Part shown: one piece after another, positions 7,271 through 14,468 of the stretch
How positions within the stretch are numbered: position 1 is the stretch's first letter
How the letters are laid out: the number at the start of each line of letters is the position of its first letter
NCBI RefSeq assembly: GCF_020216065.1
Contig: NZ_JAIWNA010000013.1
Location: 1-33,368 of the forward strand
Direction: 5' to 3'
Origin: Nocardia rosealba
GTDB lineage: Bacteria; Actinomycetota; Actinomycetes; Mycobacteriales; Mycobacteriaceae
Length of the DNA stretch: 33,368 nt
Notes under the pieces: model-generated
What the model was told of the DNA's origin: nothing
Database searches by the model: none
The model's input: the letters and a program-made list of their open reading frames with translations, nothing else
Position numbers and translations under genes: made by a program

Positions 7271-8191
7271 TCAGCCGAGCAACCCGGCCAGCGTACGGGC
7301 GCACGCCGGCTTGCGCAGCTTGGTCATGGCCTTCGCCTCGATCTGCCGGGCGCGCTCCCGGGAAACCCCCAGCTGCGAACCCACTTCCTCCAGCGTGCGG
7401 GCCTCGCCGCGATCGAGGCCGAAACGCAAACGGATGACATCGGATTCGCGCTCGGTGAGCACGGCCAGCGCCGCCTCCACGTAGCCGCCGAGCATCCGGT
7501 CGGCCACCAACTCGGCGGGTGAGGGCGCGGTGTCGGGTAGCACCGAGCCGAGTTCGGTGTCCTCCCCGAGCGGTGTCTGCAGCGACACCGGTTCCGCCTC
7601 GTGACGCAGGGCCGCCGTCACCTGGGCGACGGTGAGTTCGGCTCGCTCCGCGATCTCCTCGGCGGTGACCGCCCGACCGAGCTCGTGGGTCAGCACGCGA
7701 CGCACCCGCACGACTTTGTGCAGTACATCGGCCACATTGGACGGCAGCCGGATGGTCCGCCCCTGGTCGGTGAGCGCGCGACCGATGGACTGGCGGATCC
7801 AGTAGGTGGCGTAGGTCGACAACTTGAGCCCGCGCCGGTGGTCGAACTTGTCCACCGCGCGCATCAGCCCGAGTGTGCCCTCCTGGCACAAGTCGAGCAG
7901 CGACATCCCGGTGTTGGTCGGGAAGCGACGGGCGATGGACACCACCAGGCGCAGATTCGCCCGAACCATATGGTCTTTCGCGCGCTGACCATCGATCACG
8001 CTGCGCTGCAACTCCTTCCGTCGTGACGCGGAGAGCTCGACTCCCGCCGAGGCGTTCTCGTCGAGCTCCGTGCGGGCCTCGACACCCGAGGCGATGCGTG
8101 CGGCGAGGGCGTATTCCTGCTCGGCCGTCAACAGGGGCGTGCGGCTGATGGCGGTGAGGTAGTCGCGGATGGGATCGGCGGTGACGGTCAA
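7271..8191 (-). CDS. Group 2 (SigB/Hrd-like) RNA polymerase sigma-70 factor
   Basis: A 306-residue primary-like sigma factor lacking region 1.1. Region 1.2 DPIRDYLTAISRTPLLTAEQE is at 6-26 and region 2 at about 72-140 (LRLVVSIARRF; LLDLCQEGTLGLMRAVDKFD; the -10 recognition helix STYATYWIRQSI). Region 3 is at about 141-200 and region 4 at 243-296 (TLEEVGSQLGVSRERARQIEAKAMTKLRK). The TTG start at 8191 is supported by GGGAG 6 nt upstream. It has a near-consensus promoter at 8240-8268 containing a palindrome, and the divergent neighbour is a TetR gene. Stress or stationary-phase roles are usual for this group; which regulon it controls cannot be read here. Confidence 0.95.
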   Translation of the reverse strand: MTVTADPIRDYLTAISRTPLLTAEQEYALAARIASGVEARTELDENASAGVELSASRRKELQRSVIDGQRAKDHMVRANLRLVVSIARRFPTNTGMSLLDLCQEGTLGLMRAVDKFDHRRGLKLSTYATYWIRQSIGRALTDQGRTIRLPSNVADVLHKVVRVRRVLTHELGRAVTAEEIAERAELTVAQVTAALRHEAEPVSLQTPLGEDTELGSVLPDTAPSPAELVADRMLGGYVEAALAVLTERESDVIRLRFGLDRGEARTLEEVGSQLGVSRERARQIEAKAMTKLRKPACARTLAGLLG

Positions 8192-8239
8192 GGAGTGCTC
8201 CCGTTCGGCGAAGGAATGTCGCTCGCGGCGACGAACACA

Positions 8240-8268
8240 AACTTAGGACCAACCTAAAAATATGTCAA
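8240..8268 (-). promoter_or_regulatory. Strong sigma-70 promoter of the sigma-factor gene
   Basis: Read on the minus strand, TTGACA (8268-8263), a 17-nt spacer, then TAAGTT (8245-8240). Transcription would start near 8233, giving a ~42-nt leader to the TTG start. The -35 is a perfect consensus. The TTAGG-N5-CCTAA dyad overlaps the -10 and spacer, so a bound protein would block polymerase. Confidence 0.75.
8243..8257. promoter_or_regulatory. Operator TTAGG-N5-CCTAA within the sigma promoter
   Basis: A perfect inverted repeat lying over the -10/spacer of the sigma-gene promoter and 48-62 nt upstream of the divergent TetR gene. The simplest reading is a site for that TetR protein, giving repression of the sigma gene and possibly autoregulation. 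Confidence 0.55.
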
Positions 8269-8292
8269 GAACAATTTTGGGACGAGTTCAGT

Positions 8293-8304
8293 TACGCTGA
8301 GAAC
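8293..8304 (+). promoter_or_regulatory. Candidate leaderless promoter of the TetR gene
   Basis: TACGCT (TAnnnT-type -10) at 8293-8298 ends 6 nt before the ATG at 8305, with no Shine-Dalgarno sequence. This fits a leaderless transcript. No good -35 is visible. Confidence 0.45.
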
Positions 8305-8937
8305 ATGACTACGCAGCAGGGGTTACGGGCCAGGAAGAAGCAGCAGACCAGGGAGCAGATCTCGCACCGGGCCACCGAGTTGTTCCTCGAACGCGGCTTC
8401 GACAAGGTGACGATCGCCGAGATCGCCGCGGCCGCCGACGTAGCGAAGATGACCGTCACCAACTACTTCCCGCGCAAGGAAGACCTGGCCCTCGACCTCG
8501 GCGCGGCCTACGTAGAACAGCTCGCCGCGATCGTGCGTGAGCGCGCCCCCGGCCAGTCCGCACTGGCCGCCCTGCGCGGCGCCTACCTCGCCGCCGTGGC
8601 CGCCCAGGACCCCGTGATCGGCTTCAGCGGCGCGCCGTTCGCGAAGATGATCACCGACAGCCAAGCCCTCACCGCCCGGTTACGGGAGTTCCACGACGAG
8701 CGGGAGGCGGCGCTGGCCCGCGCACTCGCCGGGGAGACCGCCGCCGCGCCCGACGACATCACCCCTCGGGTAGCCGCCGCACAACTGGCAGGCGTGCACC
8801 GCGTGTTGTTCGAGGAGATCCTGCGTCGCACCCTCGCGGGCGAGTCGGGCGACGAGATCGCCGCTGCCCTCACCGATTACGCCGAGGTCGCCTTCGACGC
8901 GCTCGAACCGGGGCTGGCCGGGTACGCCGTGCGCTGA
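8305..8937 (+). CDS. TetR/AcrR family transcriptional regulator
   Basis: A 210-residue one-component regulator. The N-terminal helix-turn-helix (about residues 15-60) has the typical ISHRATELFLERGFDKVTI and MTVTNYFPRKEDL blocks. The C-terminal ligand and dimer domain is divergent, so the inducer cannot be predicted. It is divergent from the sigma-70 gene and 67 nt upstream of an MFS exporter gene in the same direction, either of which may be regulated. The start at 8305 is chosen from the leaderless -10 and the family N-terminus. Confidence 0.92.
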   Translation: MTTQQGLRARKKQQTREQISHRATELFLERGFDKVTIAEIAAAADVAKMTVTNYFPRKEDLALDLGAAYVEQLAAIVRERAPGQSALAALRGAYLAAVAAQDPVIGFSGAPFAKMITDSQALTARLREFHDEREAALARALAGETAAAPDDITPRVAAAQLAGVHRVLFEEILRRTLAGESGDEIAAALTDYAEVAFDALEPGLAGYAVR

Positions 8938-8992
8938 GATATCGGTCCGATTGCTGCCGTGTCACTGGGCTCCCGCCGGGCGCGGCAACGCC

Positions 8993-9004
8993 CATACTGG
9001 GGCC
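8993..9004 (+). promoter_or_regulatory. Candidate leaderless promoter of the MFS gene
   Basis: CATACT at 8993-8998, 6 nt before ATG 9005, with no ribosome site. The block CATACTGG resembles CACACTGG before the gene at 30131. Confidence 0.5.
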
Positions 9005-11044
9005 ATGCCGGATGGTGTTGCTGTAGACGAGCCCGTCGCGCCGATGAGCAAGACCAAGATCAATCTCGTATTCGCCACGGTGGTGCTCGGCATGCTGATG
9101 GCCGCGCTCGACCAGACCATCGTGTCGGCCGCGCTGCCCTCGATCGTCGCCGATCTCGGCAGCGCGGGGCACATGGCCTGGGTGGTCACCTCGTACCTGC
9201 TCGCCGAGGCCGTCGCGACCGTGCTCGCGGGCAAACTCGGTGACCTGTTCGGTCGCAAACTGCTGTTCCAGATCAGCGGGATCATCTTCATCGCCGGTTC
9301 CGCGCTGGCGGGCATGGCGGGCGGCATGGCGATGCTGATCCTCGCGCGCGGCATCCAGGGTGTCGGTGCGGGCGGGCTGATGGTCACGTCGATGGCCTTG
9401 ATCGCCGACACCATTCCACTGCGCGAACGCGGCAAATATCAGGGTGCGCTCGGCGCGGTCTTCGGCATCACCACCGTCCTCGGTCCCACCCTCGGCGGGC
9501 TGTTCACCGACCACGCGAGCTGGCGGTGGTGCTTCTATGTGAACGTCCCGGTGGTCGTCGTGATGCTGGTGATGGCGGCGCGGACGCTGCCGAAACTCGC
9601 CGCCCGCAGCCGGCCGGTGATCGACTACCTCGGCATCGGCCTGGTCGCCGTCGGTGTGTCAGCGCTGATCCTCGGGCTGGAATTCGGTGGCAACGAGTAT
9701 CCGTGGGGTTCCTGGCAGATCATCGGGCTGTTCGTGCTCGCCGTCGTGCTGCTCGCCGCGTTCGTCCGGGTGGAGAACCGGGCGAAGGAGCCGATGCTGC
9801 CGATGCGGTTGTTCCGCAGCCGCGTGTTCACGGTGTCCTCGGTGCTCAGTTTCATCGTCGGTTTCGCCATGCTCGGCTCGATGACCTACCTGCCCGCCTA
9901 CCTGCAATACGTCGACGGCGTGTCGGCGACGGTGTCGGGTGTGCGCACGTTGCCGCTGGTCGTCGGCCTGTTCATCACCTCGATCTTCTCCGGTCAGGTG
10001 GTCGGCAAGACCGGCCGGTACCGGTATTTCCCGATCGTCGGCATGGCCGTGCTCGCCGTCGGCCTCGGTTTGATGTCGACGATGGACCGGCACACCAGCG
10101 TGTGGCTGGAATCGCTGTACATGCTGATCCTCGGCGCCGGCCTCGGGCTGGGCATGCAGGTGCTCACCATCGTCGTGCAGAACACCGTGCCCTACGCCGA
10201 CCTCGGCACCGCGACCTCCGGTGTCACCTTCTTCCGCACCCTCGGCAGCGCGTTCGGCACGGCGGTGTTCGGCACGCTCTACAGCAACGAGAGCAGGACC
10301 GCCCTGGCCGAGGCGATGCGGGAGGCACCGAGCGTCCCGCCGGAGGCGGTGGCGAACCCGAAGCTGCTGCGTGAGCTTCCCATCGAGCAGACCGCACCGA
10401 TCGTCGACGCCTACGCCCGCTCGATCGACCATGTCTTCGCCTGGGTGGTTCCGGTAGCGCTACTCGGTTTCGTCGTCGCCTGGTTCCTGCCGCAGGTGCG
10501 GCTGCGCGACAGCGCGCGCCACGGTGCGGGTGATATGGGGGAGGGGTTCTCGGTGCCGGACTCGCACGACCGGGTGGTGCAGCTGGAACGCTCGGTCGCG
10601 GCGACCGTGCGCAAGGCGCGGGCGAAGGGCCCGATCATTCCCGAACTCATCGCCGCGTCGGGCAGCAGGTTGAGTCCGGATACCGCGTGGGCGCTGGGGC
10701 AGGTGTACCTGTACGGCAAACAGGACATGCCCGCCACTGTGTACGGCATCGCCTACCGGCACCGGCTCCCGGTCGAGGTGCTCGCCCCGGTCTTCCGGCA
10801 GGCGGCCGACGAGGGACTGCTGCACACCGAGGCGGGGACGCTCACCCTCACCGACTCGGGCCGCGGCGAGGTCGACACCTTGCGGGCAGGCTGGCGGCGC
10901 TGGCTCGGTGACCGCCTCGACGACTGGAACTGCGAGGACCCCACCGATAGGGCCCTGCTCGACGAGGCGCTGTCGAAGATCGCCGCGAAACTCCTCGACG
11001 AAGGCGCCGACCACGATCGGGGAGCCAAGGTCTATACCGGTTGA
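9005..11044 (+). CDS. DHA2-type 14-TM MFS drug exporter with extended cytoplasmic C-terminal domain
   Basis: A 679-residue proton-driven multidrug exporter of the EmrB/QacA group. The signature LDQTIVSAALPSI (35-47) in TM1 is the DHA2 motif; LGDLFGRK follows TM2. About 14 hydrophobic helices extend to near residue 515. The last ~159 residues are soluble, with a helical stretch and a segment (PATVYGIAYRHRLPVEVLAPVFRQAADEGLLH...LTLTDSGRGEVD, written in part) that reads like a winged-helix fold. This makes it longer than ordinary DHA2 proteins (~500 aa); similar long forms such as Rv1877 occur in mycobacteria. It starts at ATG 9005 behind a leaderless -10; upstream frame to 8951 is unsupported. 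Followed by PadR. Confidence 0.92.
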   Translation: MPDGVAVDEPVAPMSKTKINLVFATVVLGMLMAALDQTIVSAALPSIVADLGSAGHMAWVVTSYLLAEAVATVLAGKLGDLFGRKLLFQISGIIFIAGSALAGMAGGMAMLILARGIQGVGAGGLMVTSMALIADTIPLRERGKYQGALGAVFGITTVLGPTLGGLFTDHASWRWCFYVNVPVVVVMLVMAARTLPKLAARSRPVIDYLGIGLVAVGVSALILGLEFGGNEYPWGSWQIIGLFVLAVVLLAAFVRVENRAKEPMLPMRLFRSRVFTVSSVLSFIVGFAMLGSMTYLPAYLQYVDGVSATVSGVRTLPLVVGLFITSIFSGQVVGKTGRYRYFPIVGMAVLAVGLGLMSTMDRHTSVWLESLYMLILGAGLGLGMQVLTIVVQNTVPYADLGTATSGVTFFRTLGSAFGTAVFGTLYSNESRTALAEAMREAPSVPPEAVANPKLLRELPIEQTAPIVDAYARSIDHVFAWVVPVALLGFVVAWFLPQVRLRDSARHGAGDMGEGFSVPDSHDRVVQLERSVAATVRKARAKGPIIPELIAASGSRLSPDTAWALGQVYLYGKQDMPATVYGIAYRHRLPVEVLAPVFRQAADEGLLHTEAGTLTLTDSGRGEVDTLRAGWRRWLGDRLDDWNCEDPTDRALLDEALSKIAAKLLDEGADHDRGAKVYTG

Positions 11045-11051
11045 CCGCTCC

Positions 11052-11080
11052 TTGTCACCGATTACTCGTAGACGTATATT
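11052..11080 (+). promoter_or_regulatory. Promoter of the PadR gene
   Basis: TTGTCA (11052-11057), 17-nt spacer, TATATT (11075-11080), followed by AAGGAGG and GTG 11104. The -10 lies in the centre of a long dyad (11062-11093), so the promoter is probably repressible. Confidence 0.7.
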
Positions 11081-11093
11081 CGTAGACGAGTAA
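11062..11093. promoter_or_regulatory. Operator dyad TTACTCGT-N16-ACGAGTAA with an internal direct repeat
   Basis: Perfect 8-nt arms flank the -10 of the PadR promoter. A direct repeat of TCGTAGACG also lies inside (about 11067-11075 and 11080-11088). Likely autoregulatory site of PadR or target of another repressor. It differs from the classical PadR ATGT-N8-ACAT operator. Confidence 0.6.
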
Positions 11094-11103
11094 GGAGGCG
11101 GGC

Positions 11104-11733
11104 GTGGCGACGAAGCGCAAGGTGAACAATCTGCTGGCCCTGGCCGTGCTGTCGGTCATCGTGCAGCGCCCGATGCACCGCTATGAGATCGCCGCGACCC
11201 TGCGCGCGCAGGGCAAAGACCGTGACATGGACATCAAGTGGGGTTCGCTGTACACGGTCGTGCAGAACATGGCCAAGGCCGGTTTCCTCGAGGTCGTCGG
11301 CAGCGAGAAGGAGGGTGCGCGGCCCGAGCGGGTGATCTACCGGATCACCGACGCAGGCCGCGCCGAAATGGCCGACTGGACGCGCGAACTCCTCGCCGAA
11401 CCCGAACCCGAACATCACCGGTTCACCGCCGGTCTGTCGATCCTGGCGATCCTGCCGCCCGACGAGGTGATCGACCTGCTCGGTACCCGCGTCGCCAGGC
11501 TCGAGGAAACCATCGCCCGGATCAAGACCGAACTCGGTGCGCTCACCCTGCCACGCCTGTTCCTCGTCGAGACCGAATACGGCCTGGCGATGCTGGAAGC
11601 CGAGGCGCGCTGGGCACGCGCGCTGCGCGAGGAACTGGTGGCGGGCTCGTTCGACGCGCTCGACCAATGGCGTCAGTGGCATGCAGACGGCATGCCTGCC
11701 GAAAGAACACCCGCGGAGAGGAGCGCGGACTAA
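11104..11733 (+). CDS. PadR family transcriptional regulator
   Basis: A 209-residue regulator. The N-terminal winged helix (about 8-85) includes PMHRYEIAATLRAQG, the recognition region IKWGSLYTVVQNMAKAGFLE and the wing ERVIYRITDAGRAEM. The C-terminal helical dimerisation region (about 90-190) is of the AphA/PadR_C type. GTG 11104 is preceded by a good AAGGAGG. It lies 59 nt after the MFS gene, with its own promoter and operator. PadR proteins usually repress neighbouring exporter or catabolic genes, so the MFS and FAD-monooxygenase genes are likely targets. Confidence 0.93.
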   Translation: MATKRKVNNLLALAVLSVIVQRPMHRYEIAATLRAQGKDRDMDIKWGSLYTVVQNMAKAGFLEVVGSEKEGARPERVIYRITDAGRAEMADWTRELLAEPEPEHHRFTAGLSILAILPPDEVIDLLGTRVARLEETIARIKTELGALTLPRLFLVETEYGLAMLEAEARWARALREELVAGSFDALDQWRQWHADGMPAERTPAERSAD

Positions 11734-11859
11734 CCGACCATGCGAAGACCCCGAGCTCGGTGGCGTGCGGCAACACCCCACCGAGCCCGGAGAACCGTCC
11801 CGAAACCAGGCGCACCCGGCCTCGAGGCTGGCAACCACAGGATAGCTGGGTGACGTCGG
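11734..11859 (+). other. Structured leader before the FAD-monooxygenase gene (possible riboswitch or attenuator)
   Basis: The 149-nt gap after padR is rich in pairing. CCGAC 11734-11738 can close with GTCGG 11855-11859. A 13-nt hairpin (11755-11767 with 11774-11786, one mismatch) has loop CGGCAA. A second GC hairpin around CCTCGAGG (about 11820-11827) is followed by GGCAACC. GGCAAC occurs twice (11769, 11830). The GGCAACC-helix-GGGTGAC order recalls SAM-I/SAM-IV riboswitch cores, but I could not fit a full consensus. A 37-codon ORF from ATG 11739 is probably incidental. GATCT-GG-AGATC, just before the start, contains the ribosome site. Confidence 0.35.
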
Positions 11860-11882
11860 AAATCCCGATCTGGAGATCACCC

Positions 11883-13091
11883 ATGTCCATTCATTCCGCC
11901 CTGATCATCGGCGGCGGCATCGCCGGACCCGTCGCCGCGACCGCCCTGCGCACAGCGGGCATCGACGCCCACGTCTACGAGGCCTATTCGGGTCCGTCCG
12001 ATGGCATCGGTTCCGGGCTGGCGCTGGCACCCAACGGCATCGCCGCGCTCGACATCCTCGGCGCCGGTGACCCGGTGCGCCGGATCGCCTCACCCGTATC
12101 CGGGATGCGCCTGCGCGTCGGTGGCCGCATGCACGAGGTCCCCACGCTGTCGGATCAACCACCGCTGCAACTCGTCGACCGCGGCGAGCTGCACCGCGCA
12201 CTGCACGACCATGCCGTCGCCGCCGGGGTGCCGTTCACCTACGACAAGCGCCTGATCGGTGTCGACGAGCACGGCGACGGCGTCACCGCGCACTTCGCGG
12301 ACGGGTCGAGTGCCACCGCCGACATCCTCGTCGGCGCCGACGGCATCCGTTCCACCGTCCGGGGTCTGATCGATCCGTCCGCACCCGGTCCCCGCTATAC
12401 CGGCATGCTCGGGTTCGGGGCGCAGGTCGACTTCGACATCGATGTCCCCGACGACACCATGGTGTTCGCCTTCGGCGCCAAGGCCTACTACCTGTACTGG
12501 AAAGGGGCCGACGGTCGGATCGCGTGGGGCGCGAATCTGCCGAGTAAGCAGTACCTTTCGTTCACCGCGGCCAGGGCGAAATCACCCGAGTACTGGCTGC
12601 GGATCCTGCGCGACACCTACGCCCCAGACACTCCTGGCGGCGAATTCGCCCGTCGCACAACGGCCGACACCCTCGAGATCACCGGAGCGCTGCACATCAT
12701 GCCGCCGGTGCCGCGCTGGTATCGCGATCGGCTGGTCCTGGTGGGCGATTCGGTGCACGCTCCGTCGAACAGTTCCGGCCAGGGTGCGTCGCTGGCCATC
12801 GAGAGTGCCGTGCAACTGGCCCGCTGTCTCCGCGATATCGATTCGCCCACAGCGGCTTTCGCCGCCTACGAACGGTTGCGGCGGGCGCGGGTGGAAGGCA
12901 TCACAGCCCGTGCCGCGAAGGTCAATCGCAGCAAGACGCCGGGCCCGATCGCCCGCAAGGTGATGAACGCGGTCATGCCGCTCATGGTGCGAACGGTGAT
13001 GAATCCGGAGAAGACGATGGGCGCCGAACGTCGCTACCGCATCGATTGGGACGAGCCGGTCCAGCGCGAAATCGCCTCGACAGCAACCTGA
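11883..13091 (+). CDS. FAD-dependent monooxygenase (PHBH/aromatic hydroxylase fold)
   Basis: A 402-residue class A flavoprotein monooxygenase that would use NAD(P)H and O2 to hydroxylate a small or aromatic substrate. FAD-binding GGGIAG is at 10-15, the DG motif GADGIRS at 151-157, and the second FAD motif LVGDSVHAPSNSSGQGAS at 286-303. The N-terminus has no signal. The ATG at 11883 is chosen because the Rossmann strand follows at once and GGAG lies 7-8 nt upstream; the open frame extends far upstream inside padR as a shadow. TetX/Rox-type drug inactivation is possible but not demonstrable, though the exporter neighbourhood suits detoxification. Confidence 0.9.
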   Translation: MSIHSALIIGGGIAGPVAATALRTAGIDAHVYEAYSGPSDGIGSGLALAPNGIAALDILGAGDPVRRIASPVSGMRLRVGGRMHEVPTLSDQPPLQLVDRGELHRALHDHAVAAGVPFTYDKRLIGVDEHGDGVTAHFADGSSATADILVGADGIRSTVRGLIDPSAPGPRYTGMLGFGAQVDFDIDVPDDTMVFAFGAKAYYLYWKGADGRIAWGANLPSKQYLSFTAARAKSPEYWLRILRDTYAPDTPGGEFARRTTADTLEITGALHIMPPVPRWYRDRLVLVGDSVHAPSNSSGQGASLAIESAVQLARCLRDIDSPTAAFAAYERLRRARVEGITARAAKVNRSKTPGPIARKVMNAVMPLMVRTVMNPEKTMGAERRYRIDWDEPVQREIASTAT

Positions 13092-13097
13092 TCCGTA

Positions 13098-13122
13098 CGC
13101 GGCGCTCGGCTTCAGCGCCGCG
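13098..13122. terminator. Hairpin between convergent FAD-monooxygenase and XRE genes
   Basis: CGCGGCGCT (13098-13106) pairs perfectly with AGCGCCGCG (13114-13122) over a 7-nt loop. It overlaps the last codons of the minus-strand regulator and begins 7 nt after the monooxygenase stop. It likely terminates both; there is no U-tract. Confidence 0.55.
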
Positions 13123-13903
13123 ATGCTCGCAGACGCAGGACGCGGGTGGACTCCTCGTCTGCGGGCAGGAACGCCTCGAGATGGAGCTCGGCGAGGGTGA
13201 CATCGGTCGCGGTGGCGAACGAGGTGAGAGTGGTGATCAGGCGGAGGTCGCCGTCGTCGGTGCGCAGATGCAGCGGGACGGCGAAGCCGACGTGATCGGG
13301 CCCCACAGCGGCGCTCGGCAGATACCCCGACAGTTCCTCGATGAGCGCGTCGACGGCGGGGTCGGGGGTGTGGGCGGCCCGGCTGCGCAGTGAGTCGATG
13401 ATGTGCCTGCCCCATTCGGGCAGGTTGCGCACCCGTGGCGCCACACCGTCGGGGTGCAGCGCCAGCCGCAGTACGTTCATCGGCGCCCGCAGCAGATGGT
13501 CGGCCACGCCCTCGGTGAACAGGTCGAACGCGGCATTGGCCGTGACCAGTTCGCCGCGCGGGCGGGCGACCAGCGCCGGATACGGCAGGTGTCCGTCGAG
13601 AACAGCGGTGAGCGCTTCGCGCACCGGCGCCAACTCCGGTGCCGCCAGATCGCTTTCGGGAAATACCGGTGCGAAACCGGCGGCCAGGAGCAGGTTGTTG
13701 CGGTCGCGCAGGGTCAGTTCGAGTGATTCGGCCAGCCGCACCACCATCGTGCGACCCGGCTGGGACCTGCCCTGTTCGAGGAAGCTCAGATAGCGCTGAC
13801 TCGTCTCGGCACGAATCGCCAGGTCGAGCTGGCTGACCCGGCGCAGGGCGCGCCAGTGCCGCAGTTGCGGACCGAAGGCGGTGCTGGTCTGCGCGATCGT
13901 CAT
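13112..13903 (-). CDS. XRE-type regulator with MmyB-like ligand-binding domain
   Basis: A 263-residue regulator. The N-terminal helix-turn-helix (about 10-65) has HWRALRRVSQLDLAIRAETSQRYLSFLEQGRSQPGR, here cited in part as the SQRYLSFLEQGRS core typical of MmyB-type proteins. Residues about 95-255 fit the MmyB-like PAS-fold domain (NAAFDLFTEG; MNVLRLALHPDG; F-x-V-P-L-H-L-R-T-D). Start ATG 13903 is preferred over ATG 13939, because the latter would overlap an operator half. It is divergent from an NTF2-like gene across two identical palindromes, implying autoregulation and control of that gene. The effector is unknown; fatty-acid-like ligands have been proposed for the domain. Confidence 0.88.
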   Translation of the reverse strand: MTIAQTSTAFGPQLRHWRALRRVSQLDLAIRAETSQRYLSFLEQGRSQPGRTMVVRLAESLELTLRDRNNLLLAAGFAPVFPESDLAAPELAPVREALTAVLDGHLPYPALVARPRGELVTANAAFDLFTEGVADHLLRAPMNVLRLALHPDGVAPRVRNLPEWGRHIIDSLRSRAAHTPDPAVDALIEELSGYLPSAAVGPDHVGFAVPLHLRTDDGDLRLITTLTSFATATDVTLAELHLEAFLPADEESTRVLRLRASRR

Positions 13904-13937
13904 GGTGCGAGTCAACCGTGCGTGGGTCTCCCGCGCC

Positions 13938-13999
13938 ATTCCCGGGAGGGAATGAACTCCGACCCCCGATGCGCCAGTCGTTCATTCCCCGCAGGGAAT
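13938..13999. promoter_or_regulatory. Twin operator ATTCCC-N4-GGGAAT in divergent promoter region
   Basis: Two perfect palindromes, ATTCCC-GGGA-GGGAAT (13938-13953) and ATTCCC-CGCA-GGGAAT (13984-13999), have centres 46 bp apart. The inner flanks are also symmetrical (GGGAATGAAC and GTTCATTCCC), so the whole 62-bp region is one nested dyad. They lie 34 nt upstream of the XRE gene and 35 nt upstream of the NTF2-like gene. This near-equal spacing strongly suggests coordinated control of both. Confidence 0.75.
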
Positions 14000-14034
14000 C
14001 GCGCCGCGCCGCCTGGCTCGACAGAGTTGTCGCC

Positions 14035-14460
14035 ATGAGCAACAACGACATCGCCACCCGCTACGTGGCCCTCTGGAACGAAGCCGATCCCACCACCCGC
14101 CGCAAGATGATCGAGGAGCTGTTCGCGGTCGACGGTGCGCAGTACCTGGTCGACCCACCCGCCGAGGCGCGAACGGCCGCAGCCGATCTCGCGATCCCGG
14201 CCCCGCCGCTCGCGGTGCACGGCTACGACGCACTCGACCGCCGGGTCAGCCGCGCCTACGAAATGTTCCTGGCCGACGGCGAATCCGTCTTCGCGGCGGC
14301 CGGGCCCGCCGTGGAACTGCCCGCGGGCACCGTCGGTGTGGCGTGGACGATGAACCGCCGCGACGACGGCACCGCCCAGGGCGGCGGCTTCGACCTGCTC
14401 GCCCTCGACTCCGACGGCCGCATCGTGACCGACCACCAGTTCATCGAGGGATCACGGTAG
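14035..14460 (+). CDS. NTF2-like/SnoaL-type small protein
   Basis: A 141-residue single-domain protein with the start pattern of an NTF2-like cone fold (IATRYVALWNEADPTTRRKMIEELFA, cited in part: YVALWNEADP at 10-19) and a C-terminal sheet (GFDLLALDSDGRIVTDHQF). Such proteins act as small enzymes, ligand binders or polyketide-type cyclases; no catalytic residue pattern was decisive. ATG 14035 is chosen over longer in-frame starts because the upstream part would cover the operator region. No ribosome site is seen, so it may be leaderless. It is divergent from the MmyB-type regulator and probably its target. Its stop is 8 nt from the end of the convergent FetB-like gene. Confidence 0.85.
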   Translation: MSNNDIATRYVALWNEADPTTRRKMIEELFAVDGAQYLVDPPAEARTAAADLAIPAPPLAVHGYDALDRRVSRAYEMFLADGESVFAAAGPAVELPAGTVGVAWTMNRRDDGTAQGGGFDLLALDSDGRIVTDHQFIEGSR

Positions 14461-14468
14461 CTGCCGTA

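Noticed and set aside
8243..8257. IdeR/DtxR iron box
   Set aside because: TTAGG...CCTAA resembles the ends of the 19-bp iron box, but the spacer is 5 rather than 9 nt and the inner TTAG/CTAA is missing, so a TetR-type operator is more likely.
11739..11852. 37-codon ORF in the leader as a cysteine-type attenuator peptide
   Set aside because: It has no cysteine run, no ribosome site and Arg/Pro-rich content. The pairing structure explains the sequence better.
12582..14057. 491-codon minus-strand ORF across the FAD-monooxygenase end, XRE regulator and operator region
   Set aside because: It runs in a shifted frame through two well-supported genes, and its translation is Arg/Pro-rich with no recognisable domain.
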